A stretch of DNA of 21,363 bases from DASVXQ01 sp046727955 (GCA_046727955.1 JBKPDO010000088.1:1-21363), one strand, 5' to 3'; counted from the stretch's first letter, positions 8,301 through 14,714 are shown. Notes: generated by a model from the sequence alone, not told the origin. Translations and numbers: made by a program.

Positions 8301-8330
8301 ATTACATCCGATGTCTAACGGCACTGTTAA
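8301..8330 (-). promoter_or_regulatory. promoter of the sugar importer operon
   Basis: Reading the minus strand, TTAACA (8330-8325) and TGTAAT (8306-8301) are separated by 18 bp; each matches five of six bases of the sigma70 consensus. Transcription would begin near 8294, giving a leader of about 34 bases before the ATG at 8260. Confidence 0.6.
8304..8318 (-). promoter_or_regulatory. GntR-type operator O1 overlapping the importer -10 box
   Basis: ACATCCGATGT (8304-8314) is a perfect 5+1+5 palindrome, and the 14 bases at 8305-8318 recur exactly at 11937-11950 in front of the GntR gene. It covers most of the -10 hexamer, so a bound repressor would shut off the importer. The protein bound is inferred. 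Confidence 0.65.
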
Positions 8331-8382
8331 GAACCTGGACTAGGCCAGAAGCAGGATTTACCATGGCACGATCGGCGTCGAA

Positions 8383-8396
8383 GGGGTATTTACCCC
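8383..8396 (+). promoter_or_regulatory. palindrome GGGGTA-TT-TACCCC in the SDR promoter region
   Basis: A perfect 6+2+6 inverted repeat in the 180-bp gap between the divergent importer and SDR operons. ATTTACC in it also occurs 32 bp upstream (8356-8362). It is a plausible second regulator site, different from the ATCCGAT type. No clear -35/-10 pair was found for the SDR operon. Confidence 0.35.
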
Positions 8397-8403
8397 AGAC
8401 AGA

Positions 8404-8412
8404 GATCCGATC
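8404..8412 (+). promoter_or_regulatory. possible degenerate GntR operator O3
   Basis: GATCCGATC is a 4+1+4 palindrome sharing the core ATCCGAT with the two strong sites at 8304 and 11937. It lies upstream of the SDR operon and would bring that operon under the same repressor. The flanks differ, so this is tentative. Confidence 0.3.
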
Positions 8413-8440
8413 TATCGTCCTCCTAACGGAGGCGATGCCT

Positions 8441-8488
8441 GTGCACATGGCGCGGGCCGAAGGGCCGAGCAGATGGCCGAGCAGATGA
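8441..8488 (+). CDS. possible 15-codon leader peptide ahead of the SDR gene
   Basis: GTG at 8441 sits 8 bases after the only strong ribosome binding site in this region (GGAGG, 8428-8432). The frame ends in TGA at 8486-8488, overlapping an ATG of the SDR gene (8485) as ATGA. CCTCC (8419-8423) can pair with the GGAGG across a TAAC loop, hiding it. Together these suggest coupled translation of the SDR through a micro-ORF. The peptide itself has no recognised motif. Confidence 0.25.
   Translation: MHMARAEGPSRWPSR
8464..8487 (+). repeat. 12-bp tandem duplication that doubles the SDR start codon
   Basis: GCCGAGCAGATG is present twice in succession (8464-8475 and 8476-8487). Each copy ends in an in-frame ATG, so the SDR has two start candidates, 8473 and 8485. 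Confidence 0.85.
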
Positions 8489-9246
8489 CCCAGGAGCTCG
8501 CCGGGCTCGCGGCGATCGTCACCGGGGGCGGCTCGGGCATCGGGCTGGCGACCGCGCGGCTGCTGGCCGCGCGGGGCGCCGCCGTCGCCTGCCTGGACCT
8601 GGACCCGTCGGCCGCGGAGCCGCTGCTGGCGATCACCGCCGATGTGACCGACGAGGACTCGGTGCGGAAGGGGGTGGATGCGGCGGCCGAGCGGCTGGGC
8701 GGGGTCGACGTGCTGGTGAACAACGCGGGTATCGGGGCGCGAGGGACCATCGAGGCCAACCCGTATGAGGAGTGGCGGCGGGTGCTCGACGTGAACGTGC
8801 TCGGGATCGTCCGGACGACGCGCGCGGCCCTGCCGTACCTGCGCGCCTCGGCGCACGCGGCGATCGTCAACACCTGCTCGGTCGCGGCCACCGTGGGCCT
8901 GCCAGAGCGCGCCCTTTACAGCGCGTCCAAAGGAGCGGTGCAGGCGCTGACGCTGGCCATGGCCGCCGACCACGTGCGCGAGGGCATACGCGTCAATTGC
9001 GTCAGCCCGGGGACGGTCGACACACCCTGGGTCCGGCGCCTGCTTGACGCCGCCGCCGATCCGGATGCCGAGGCCCGGGCTCTCGCCCGGCGCCAGCCGA
9101 TGGGCCGCCTGGTGACCGCCGAAGAGGTGGCCGCCGCCGTCGCCTACCTGGCCGGGCCGCTGGCCGCCGCGACGACCGGGACGGCGCTGGCGGTCGACGG
9201 CGGCCTGCAGGGGCTGCGCCTGCGCGCTCCTGGGGAGCCGCGGTGA
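8473..9246 (+). CDS. short-chain dehydrogenase/reductase, likely 2-keto-3-deoxy-L-fuconate dehydrogenase
   Basis: A 257-residue classical SDR. The nucleotide-binding motif TGGGSGIG is at residues 17-24, NNAG at 83-86, and the tetrad is Asn108, Ser136, Tyr149 and Lys153 (YSASK). An Asp after the second strand (LDLD, about 42-44) favours NAD over NADP. With the aldo/keto reductase and lactonase that follow, the best fit is the step oxidising 2-keto-3-deoxy-L-fuconate to the 2,4-diketo acid in non-phosphorylative L-fucose breakdown. The SDR family is certain; the substrate is inferred from neighbours. Starts at 8473 and 8485 are both possible because of a duplication. The 3' end overlaps the next gene as GTGA. 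Confidence 0.85.
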   Translation: MAEQMTQELAGLAAIVTGGGSGIGLATARLLAARGAAVACLDLDPSAAEPLLAITADVTDEDSVRKGVDAAAERLGGVDVLVNNAGIGARGTIEANPYEEWRRVLDVNVLGIVRTTRAALPYLRASAHAAIVNTCSVAATVGLPERALYSASKGAVQALTLAMAADHVREGIRVNCVSPGTVDTPWVRRLLDAAADPDAEARALARRQPMGRLVTAEEVAAAVAYLAGPLAAATTGTALAVDGGLQGLRLRAPGEPR

Positions 9247-10340
9247 AGGCGACAAGCCTCGGCCGGAGCTCGGTCGAGGTCACGGCGGTCGGCTTCGGCG
9301 GCGGCCCGATCGGCAACCTCTACGAGGCGGTAGACGACGCCACCGCCGCCGGGGCGGTGAGCGCCGCCCTCCGGGCCGGCGTGCGCCTGTTCGATACCGC
9401 TCCGCACTACGGCCTGGGCCTCTCGGAGCGGCGCCTGGGCCGTGCCCTGGCGGCGCGGCCGCGTGGCGACTACGTCCTGTCGACCAAAGTGGGCCGGGTG
9501 CTGGTGCCGGCCCCGCAGGATGGTCCGTCCCGTCGCGACGACGAGGGCTTCGACGTGCCGGCGACGCAGCGGCGGGTGTGGGATTTCAGCGCCGCCGGCG
9601 TGCAGCGGTCGCTGGCGGGGAGCCTGGAGCGGCTGGGCCTCGACCGCGTCGACGTGGTGCTGCTCCACGACCCGGACGACCACTGGCGCGAGGCGGTCGA
9701 GGAGGCGTACCCGACACTGCACGAACTGCGCGCCCAAGGCGTCGTGGGCGCGATCGGCGCTGGGATGAACCAGTGGCAGATGCTCGCTGACCTCATCCGC
9801 CACACGGACCTCGACGTGGTGCTGGTCGCCGGCCGCTACACCCTGCTGGACCAGTCGGCGCTCGACGTGCTGCTGCCGCTGTGCCTCGCACGCGGGGTGT
9901 CAGTCCTCGCCGGCGGAGTCTTCAACAGCGGCGTGCTCGCAATGTCAGACCCCGGGCCCGGCGCCACCTACGACTACGCACCCGGACCCGCGGAGCTAGT
10001 CGAGCGGGCGCGGCGCAGCGCCGCCGTGTGCGCCAGGCACGGCGTCACCCTGCCGCAGGCGGCGCTCGCCTTCCCCAGCGGCCATCCAGCGGTCGCCAGC
10101 GTCGTGGTCGGCATGCGCTCGGCGGCGGAGGTCAGCGAGAACCTCGCCATGGCCGCGCGGCCGGTCCCGGCGGCGCTGTGGCGGGACCTGGCTGCCGAGG
10201 GCCTGCTGCGGCCGGACGCGCCGGTGCCCCAGGGGTCCGGGGGACTCAAGAGCGAGGCCCCTCCCCCCACGGGGGTGATTGGCATGCCGAGCGTTAGTCC
10301 CCCGGAGAATCGCGGGCCGCTGCACGGAGAGGTCCGATGA
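9243..10340 (+). CDS. aldo/keto reductase, D-threo-aldose 1-dehydrogenase / L-fucose dehydrogenase type
   Basis: 365 residues starting at GTG 9243. The AKR tetrad is visible: Asp51 and Tyr56 (FDTAPHYG), Lys82 (STKVGR) and His142 (LLHDPD). The FDTAPHYGLGLSERRLG block is typical of the subgroup that oxidises L-fucose and related aldoses at C1 to lactones with NAD(P). The next gene encodes the lactonase expected to open that product. The conserved AKR fold ends near residue 330 (LLRPDAPVP); the remaining ~38 residues are a Gly/Pro-rich tail encoded by a 71-bp inverted-repeat insert, with no counterpart expected in relatives. L-galactose or D-arabinose are alternative substrates because they share the stereochemistry. 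Confidence 0.87.
   Translation: MKATSLGRSSVEVTAVGFGGGPIGNLYEAVDDATAAGAVSAALRAGVRLFDTAPHYGLGLSERRLGRALAARPRGDYVLSTKVGRVLVPAPQDGPSRRDDEGFDVPATQRRVWDFSAAGVQRSLAGSLERLGLDRVDVVLLHDPDDHWREAVEEAYPTLHELRAQGVVGAIGAGMNQWQMLADLIRHTDLDVVLVAGRYTLLDQSALDVLLPLCLARGVSVLAGGVFNSGVLAMSDPGPGATYDYAPGPAELVERARRSAAVCARHGVTLPQAALAFPSGHPAVASVVVGMRSAAEVSENLAMAARPVPAALWRDLAAEGLLRPDAPVPQGSGGLKSEAPPPTGVIGMPSVSPPENRGPLHGEVR
10236..10306 (+). repeat. 71-bp element bounded by 11-bp perfect inverted repeats
   Basis: TCCGGGGGACT (10236-10246) and AGTCCCCCGGA (10296-10306) are exact inverted copies. Between them lies a second hairpin, CCCCC-AC-GGGGG (about 10264-10275). The element sits in the last codons of the aldo/keto reductase and keeps the frame open. 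It looks like a small palindromic or MITE-like insertion; no target-site duplication was evident. Confidence 0.6.
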
Positions 10341-11188
10341 CTGTCATCGACGCCCACCACCATCTGTGGGACCCGGGGGCCCGGGACTACCCCTGGATGG
10401 CGGGGCCCGAGCTGGCACCCATCCGGCGCCCGTACACCCTCGCTGATCTGCGCCTCCGGACGGCGGCCCTGGGGACCGACCACACCGTGCTGGTGCAGGC
10501 CGTGGGCGACGTCGCCGAGACGGAGGAGCTCCTCGACGTCGCGGCGGCGAGCGACGGGCTGATCGCGGGCGTGGTCGGCTGGGTTGACCTCACCGCGGCC
10601 GACGTGGCCGGGGAGCTCGCGCGGCTGCGGGCGCGACCCGGCGGCGAGCGGCTCGTCGGCGTCCGCCACCAGGTGGAGGACGAGTCCGACCCGGACTGGC
10701 TGGCACGCCCGGAGGTGCGCCGTGGCCTGCGGGCAGTGGCGGCGGCTGGGCTGGTCTACGACCTTCTGGTCCTCGTCCCGCAGCTGCCCTCGGCGCGCGC
10801 GGCCGTGCGCGACCTGCCGGACGGGCGCTTCGTGCTGGACCACGCCGCCAAGCCGGCGATCGCGACCGGGGCCTTCGAGCCATGGGCCGGCGAGCTGAGC
10901 GCGCTCGCCCGCCTGCCCAACGTCGCCTGCAAGCTGTCCGGCCTGGTCACCGAGGCCCGCTGGGACGACTGGGACGTCGCCGGCATCCGGCCCTACGGCG
11001 CGCACGTGCTCGACGTGTTCGGCCCGGACCGCGTCATGTTCGGCTCCGACTGGCCCGTCTGCGAGCTCGCCGCCTCCTATACCGAGGTCCGCGAGCTCGC
11101 TGACGCGCTGCTGGACGGCTTCTCCACGGCGGAGCGCGACGCGGTCCTGTGCCACAGCGCCGCCCGCGCCTACCGGCTCACCCTCTGA
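10337..11188 (+). CDS. amidohydrolase-family lactonase, L-fuconolactonase type (COG3618)
   Basis: 283 residues; ATG 10337 overlaps the previous stop as ATGA and follows GGAGAGG. The metal-dependent amidohydrolase barrel is marked by IDAHHHLW (His7 and His9), a buried FVLDHAAKP (about 166-173), CKLSGL (198-203) and FGSDWPV with the catalytic Asp at about 238. This set is typical of COG3618 enzymes hydrolysing sugar lactones or pyrone dicarboxylates. Following an aldose 1-dehydrogenase, it most likely turns L-fucono-lactone into L-fuconate. The next enzyme, an enolase-superfamily fuconate dehydratase, and the final diketo-acid hydrolase are not in the window. Confidence 0.87.
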   Translation: MTVIDAHHHLWDPGARDYPWMAGPELAPIRRPYTLADLRLRTAALGTDHTVLVQAVGDVAETEELLDVAAASDGLIAGVVGWVDLTAADVAGELARLRARPGGERLVGVRHQVEDESDPDWLARPEVRRGLRAVAAAGLVYDLLVLVPQLPSARAAVRDLPDGRFVLDHAAKPAIATGAFEPWAGELSALARLPNVACKLSGLVTEARWDDWDVAGIRPYGAHVLDVFGPDRVMFGSDWPVCELAASYTEVRELADALLDGFSTAERDAVLCHSAARAYRLTL

Positions 11189-11208
11189 GCTCTGAGCGTC
11201 GTCAGAGC
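11189..11208 (+). terminator. hairpin between convergent lactonase and GntR genes
   Basis: GCTCTGA, a six-base loop, then TCAGAGC: a perfect 7-bp stem in the gap between two stop codons, overlapping the GntR stop. It could end transcription from both sides. There is no T-tract, which is common in GC-rich actinobacteria. Confidence 0.45.
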
Positions 11209-11873
11209 ACCCGGCGCAGCCAGTCCTCGACCCCGGCGATGTGCGCCGTGGCCCAGGCGCGCGCCACGTCCGGCTGGCGCGCGGCGATCGCCTCGTAGAT
11301 CGCCACGTGCTGCTCCCGGGTCCTGGCGACGGCGCCCTCCTGGGTGAGGCCGCGCCAGATGCGCGCTCGCGTGGTCGGGGTGGACAGGCTCTCGAGCAGC
11401 GAGCAGAGCGCCGCGTTGCCCGACCCGGCGGCGATGCGCCGGTGGAACTCGAGGTCGTTGGCGACCAGCGCGTCGACGCCCGGGTAGTCGTCGAGGGCGC
11501 CGAGCACGCCGGCGAGCTCGGCGATCTCCTGCTCGGGCATCTGCTGGGCCGCCATGGCGGTGGCCGCTGACTCGAGGATGCGGCGGACCTCCAGGAACTG
11601 CAGCACGGTGTCGTTGCGGTGGAAATCGACCACGAACGACATCGCCTCCAGCAGTAGCGGCGGCTCCAGGCTGGTGACGTAGGTGCCGTCGCCCTGCCGC
11701 ACGTCGAGCACCTGGATCAGGGCGAGCGCCCGCACCGCCTCCCGCAGGGAGTTGCGGGACAGGCCGAGCCGCTCGGCGAGGTCGGCCTCCCTCGGCAGCC
11801 GGTCGCCGGGGCGCAGCTCTCCAGAGACGATCATCGCCTTGATCCGGTCGATCGCCTCGTCGGTAACGGCCAA
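11202..11873 (-). CDS. FadR-subfamily GntR transcriptional repressor of the sugar operons
   Basis: A 223-residue regulator. I chose TTG 11873 because GAGGAGGAGGCAGG lies just upstream and homologues begin with AVTDEAIDRIK; a longer frame back to 12026 would run through the promoter and operator. Residues 1-70 form the winged helix (LAERLGLSRNSLREAVRAL recognition region, then DVRQGDGTYVTS wing), and about 85-215 the all-helical FCD ligand domain (EVRRILE, DLEFHRRI, EQHVAIYEAI), which binds a small acid or sugar acid, often through a metal. An exact 14-bp match between its own upstream region and the importer promoter implies that it represses both and is relieved by a pathway intermediate (inferred). 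Confidence 0.9.
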   Translation of the reverse strand: MAVTDEAIDRIKAMIVSGELRPGDRLPREADLAERLGLSRNSLREAVRALALIQVLDVRQGDGTYVTSLEPPLLLEAMSFVVDFHRNDTVLQFLEVRRILESAATAMAAQQMPEQEIAELAGVLGALDDYPGVDALVANDLEFHRRIAAGSGNAALCSLLESLSTPTTRARIWRGLTQEGAVARTREQHVAIYEAIAARQPDVARAWATAHIAGVEDWLRRVL

Positions 11874-11936
11874 CCTGCCTCCTCCTCGACGTGCCAGCAC
11901 CGTCCGGGGACTGCGAGGTGACTTGCCCCCCGCAGT

Positions 11937-11950
11937 CATCCGATGTCTAA
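11937..11950 (-). promoter_or_regulatory. GntR-type operator O2 upstream of the GntR gene
   Basis: The 14 bases are identical to 8305-8318 and contain the palindrome CATCCGATG. On the minus strand a possible -10 box TATGCT (11955-11950) abuts it, so the site would cover the transcription start about 64 bases before the TTG start codon. No good -35 was found. Autoregulation is the natural reading. Confidence 0.6.
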
Positions 11951-12041
11951 GCATACGGGCTGCGCCCTCAGGATGGCCCAGGAGGTGAACGCATCGGTCA
12001 GCCCTCAGGCAGAGGTCCAAAGTCACTACCGGTCGCCGGGG

Positions 12042-12371
12042 TCACTTGGGCGGCAGCGAATCGGCGTAGGCAACGCCTCGCTCGACCCAGCGGCGCAGGT
12101 CGTCGTCCTCGGAGTGACCCTCAGCGCCGACCAGGATCCAGCCGCTCATGGCTCGCCCGGTCAGGTCGAACACCCTGGTGCCCGGCTCGGCCATGGCCGC
12201 CTCGGACGCGGCGGGCTCCAGCCGCACCAGCAGGTCGTCGCCGCGCACCCCGCACGCCATGTTCCCGTTGAGGAGGAAGGCGAGGCCGCCGAACATCTTT
12301 TTCTCGGCCAGCCCGGGCCGATCGCCGATCAGGTCCCGGACCCTGGTTGCCAGCCCTTCGTCGTACGCCAT
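12042..12371 (-). CDS. TfoX/Sxy N-terminal domain protein
   Basis: A 109-residue protein. ATG 12371 is preferred over the adjacent GTG 12374 since GGAAGGA sits at good spacing. The motif EKKMFGGLAFLLNGNMACGV is the signature of the TfoX N-terminal domain, followed by DLLVRL and a GWILV strand. In gammaproteobacteria the domain belongs to a competence regulator; in actinobacteria it is mostly a stand-alone domain of unknown role, so I do not infer competence. It is 36 bases downstream of the luciferase-like gene on the same strand and probably co-transcribed with it. Confidence 0.85.
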   Translation of the reverse strand: MAYDEGLATRVRDLIGDRPGLAEKKMFGGLAFLLNGNMACGVRGDDLLVRLEPAASEAAMAEPGTRVFDLTGRAMSGWILVGAEGHSEDDDLRRWVERGVAYADSLPPK

Positions 12372-12407
12372 CACGCAATCCTTCCTGCGACGACCCGGCC
12401 TTGGAGG

Positions 12408-13364
12408 TTACCTCACTCCTCCCACGGGGCTGTTACCCCGGCGCGCCGCGACCTCGGTGCGCACCCTGGGGACGACCTCGCCGGCGAACCGCTCGACCTG
12501 CTCGGCGGCCGGGGCCGTCGGCCACAGGATGAAGGTGTCGACCCCAAGCTCGGTCGCCCACCCGGCGAGCAGGTCGACCCAGTCGTCCACGCTCCCGCTG
12601 ATGCCCTGGTCGCCTGTCGCGGCCCGGCCGATGCCGCCGGACAGGTTCACCATGCGCCGGATGTCGGCCGGGTCCCGCCCGGCCCGGGTGGCGGCCTCGT
12701 CGATGCGCCGCTGCATCGCCGGCAGCGCGGTCGGGCTGAGGTAGGAGCCGACAGAAGGCAACCAGCCGTCCGCGAGCCGGCCGATCAGGCGCAGCATCCT
12801 GGGCCTGTAGGCCCCGACCCAGATCTCGATGCCGTGAGCGGGGAGCGGGCCGGGATGGTAGCCGCTCACCTGGTAGTGCTTGCCCTCCAACTGCACCGAC
12901 CGCTGGCCGCTCCACGCCTGCCGTACGATCGCGATCGCCTCCTCCAGCGCCTCCACAGCCTCGCCCGGCGTGCGTCGCGGCCCGCCCATCGCCTCGATCG
13001 CGTCCCAGAACGCCCCAGCGCCAAGGCCGAGCTCGAAGCGCCCCCCGCTCACCACGTCCAGGCTGGCCGCCTCCTTGGCCATCATGGCGGGTGACCGCAT
13101 AGGAAGGCTCGACACGTCCGGGAAGATCCGCACCCGCTCCGTCTCGGCGAGCAAGGTCCCGATCAGCACCCAAGTGTCAAGAAATCTCCGCTGGTATGGG
13201 TGGTCCTGAATGCCCACCAGGTCCAAGCCAGCCTCGTCAGCCGCACGAACAGCCGCCCGCACGCCATCGAGCTCCGCCGCCTCCGGCACCACCGAGATCC
13301 CGAACTCCAGTTCCCTGCCGTAGTCCACCCTCACCGCCACCGTTCCTGCCATCGGGGTATCCAT
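12408..13364 (-). CDS. LLM-class flavin- or F420-dependent oxidoreductase (luciferase-like)
   Basis: 318 residues with a bacterial-luciferase TIM barrel: FGISVVP strand at about 22, GIQDHPYQ (about 51), the segment SLPMRSPAMMAKEAASLDVVSGGR (about 85-108), ELGLGAGAFW, and GIEIWVGAYRPRMLRLIGRLADGWLP near 175-205. These are typical of the F420-using group that includes glucose-6-phosphate and methylene-H4MPT reductases, but FMN use cannot be excluded. Substrate unknown. Starts at 13364 or 13352 are both possible. A four-copy 14-bp minisatellite lies directly upstream in the leader. Confidence 0.87.
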   Translation of the reverse strand: MDTPMAGTVAVRVDYGRELEFGISVVPEAAELDGVRAAVRAADEAGLDLVGIQDHPYQRRFLDTWVLIGTLLAETERVRIFPDVSSLPMRSPAMMAKEAASLDVVSGGRFELGLGAGAFWDAIEAMGGPRRTPGEAVEALEEAIAIVRQAWSGQRSVQLEGKHYQVSGYHPGPLPAHGIEIWVGAYRPRMLRLIGRLADGWLPSVGSYLSPTALPAMQRRIDEAATRAGRDPADIRRMVNLSGGIGRAATGDQGISGSVDDWVDLLAGWATELGVDTFILWPTAPAAEQVERFAGEVVPRVRTEVAARRGNSPVGGVR

Positions 13365-13367
13365 AGG

Positions 13368-13421
13368 CCCACGCCTTCAGACCCGCGCCTTCAGACCCAC
13401 GCCTTCAGACCCACGCCTTCA
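13368..13421 (-). repeat. 14-bp minisatellite, about four copies, in the leader of the LLM gene
   Basis: The + strand unit CCCACGCCTTCAGA runs at 13368-13381, 13382-13395 (one change, A to G), 13396-13409 and, as a 12-base partial copy, 13410-13421. On the coding strand each copy contains GAAGGCG, similar to a ribosome binding site. Copy number may vary between strains. Confidence 0.9.
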
Positions 13422-13652
13422 CGACCGTACCTCACCGGCACGGCCCGCCGTCCAGCGAGCGTCGAGTGGGGCGCAGCGCATAGGCACCCGAGGCTGGAAC
13501 GTGGCGAGGAGCCGCGGGTTCCGGTCAGCCGGTATCCCAAGATGGCTGCCGCCCGGGAGCGCAGACGGGTGCTCGCCGGGACGACACCCGGCCGCTCCAG
13601 CGCGATCCTCGACAGCAGGATGGACAACCACTCGACCATCGGACGGTGCGAG
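13422..13652. other. 231-bp gap without a supported gene
   Basis: Open frames on both strands here carry no recognisable motif. An in-frame ATG at 13542 would lengthen the next small protein to 86 residues, but nothing supports it. I see no strong promoter boxes. Confidence 0.4.
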
Positions 13653-13802
13653 ATGCCACAGGTGCGGATCACCAAGCGGCGCCGGACGGCCGACACTCGC
13701 CGGCGCGGACAGCGGGACCCGCTGCTCCCACTGGACCTTCGGGACCCTGACGTCACCCGCGCCAAGCAACTGCAGCGCCAACGGGCCCATGAGCACACCT
13801 AG
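13653..13802 (+). CDS. small basic hypothetical protein (49 aa)
   Basis: Begins MPQVRITKRRR and contains RDPLLPLDLRDPDVTRAKQL, a style of text I associate with short conserved actinobacterial proteins of unknown function. Strongly basic N-terminus, mixed-charge C-terminus, no membrane segment. The ribosome binding site is poor and a longer version from 13542 is possible. It overlaps the next small gene by 14 bp, suggesting a two-gene unit. Confidence 0.4.
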   Translation: MPQVRITKRRRTADTRRRGQRDPLLPLDLRDPDVTRAKQLQRQRAHEHT

Positions 13803-13989
13803 GCTGGAAGGGATGCACGCCGCCACGGCGACCACCGTGGGGTGGATCGAAGCGTACGCGGGCAGCGGACCGGAGTGCGTGTTCTGCGGCCAGCCGGCAC
13901 AGGTGTTCAAGCCGCTGAATCAGGGCACGCTCGCCACCCTCAAGCGGTTGTGGTGGTGCCGGCCCTGCGAGACCACCTGGGTCGCCTGA
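13789..13989 (+). CDS. small zinc-ribbon-like protein (66 aa)
   Basis: Two CxxC knuckles, PECVFCGQP and WWCRPCETTW, are separated by about 25 residues, the spacing of a zinc ribbon. The start is ATG 13789 or the internal ATG 13813, which has GGAAGGG directly in front. Codon use is strongly GC3-biased like that of real genes here. Function unknown; such ribbons bind nucleic acid or protein partners. Confidence 0.55.
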   Translation: MSTPRLEGMHAATATTVGWIEAYAGSGPECVFCGQPAQVFKPLNQGTLATLKRLWWCRPCETTWVA

Positions 13990-14080
13990 CCCTCCGCCCG
14001 GCTCCAGGAGGAGCGCCACCCGGGTGCCGACGGCGCCAACCCTCAATCCATCCCCCGAGGTCAGCAGTCCTTTCGACAGG

Positions 14081-14347
14081 TCAGGCAGACAGGACCCGCG
14101 TCCTGACCACTTGCGGGGTGCGGCGCCGCAGTGGGGTCACGATGATGCCGTCGGGGCGGACCTGCTCGGTCCAGGCAGCAGGGATCGCGTGCCCTGCTTG
14201 GGCCCAGGCCACCAGCCGGTCGTAGGGGCGCCGGCCGGGTGGCCATGCGTGGCCGCCTCCGAGCGTGCAGCCGGCGGCGAGCGGTACGCAGCCGAGCAGC
14301 AGCACGACCGCACGCCGCAGATCGCTACGAGATGTTCCTGAGGCCAT
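14081..14347 (-). pseudogene. methyltransferase-like (PCMT-type) fragment behind a lipoprotein-like start
   Basis: An 88-residue frame whose ATG lies inside the 3' end of the DUF742 gene. Residues 1-27 look like a lipoprotein signal (RRAVVLLLGCVPLAAGC). Residues 33-72, with GHAWPPGRRPYDRLVAW and AAWTEQVRPDGIIVTPL, resemble the C-terminal part of actinobacterial protein-L-isoaspartate O-methyltransferases, where a motif of the type PYDR....W.EQ.RPGG.IV is common. The S-adenosylmethionine-binding half is missing. I read it as a remnant of a methyltransferase gene joined to the operon's end; a genuine tiny lipoprotein is the alternative. Confidence 0.4.
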
Positions 14348-14714
14348 GCAGTACCTTCTCCAGAAGGTCCACGAGCGCGAGGTCAGCGTCCCCGACGGTG
14401 ACCCGCGGCCGGTGCAGCAGCACCACGCCCTGGAGGGCCATGTCGCCGACGATCACACGGGTCACACCCAGTGGCAGGTCGAGCCGGGCGGAGATCTCCG
14501 CGACCGACACGACCTCCCAGCACAGCGCCACGATGGAGCGCTGCTCGTGGCCTAGCCGAGCGAGCTGCTCGCCGGTGCCCGTGACCGTCTGCACCAGCGT
14601 CTCCAGCTCGAGGTCGTCGTGGGCCGGGCGGGTGCGCCCACCGGTGACCGCGTAGGGGCGGTAGTAGCGGCGGGACCAGGTCCGCCCCTCCTCATGCGGT
14701 CCGCTGCCGGTCAT
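14325..14714 (-). CDS. DUF742 protein (conservon CvnC type)
   Basis: 129 residues. It opens with RYYRPYAVTGGRTRP, the DUF742 hallmark, then LELETLVQT, LGHEQRSIVALCWEVVSVAEISARLDLPLGVTRVIVGDMA (a winged-helix-like core) and ends LEKVLHGLRNIS. DUF742 proteins are the third member of actinobacterial conservons (kinase, Roadblock/LC7, DUF742, small GTPase). Here the gene follows the kinase by 28 bases with no Roadblock gene between, and no GTPase follows. Confidence 0.87.
   Translation of the reverse strand: MTGSGPHEEGRTWSRRYYRPYAVTGGRTRPAHDDLELETLVQTVTGTGEQLARLGHEQRSIVALCWEVVSVAEISARLDLPLGVTRVIVGDMALQGVVLLHRPRVTVGDADLALVDLLEKVLHGLRNIS

Noticed and set aside
11874..12026. Longer N-terminus for the GntR regulator
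   Set aside because: It would place the conserved operator and the ribosome binding site inside the coding region and does not resemble the family N-terminus.
13368..13421. Short regular repeats as a CRISPR array
   Set aside because: Copies of 14 bp follow each other without spacers and no cas genes are present; it is a tandem minisatellite.
13391..13798. Minus-strand frame opposite the small basic protein
   Set aside because: No motif, and the Ser/Arg-rich composition suggests a shadow; I kept the + strand frame at low confidence.
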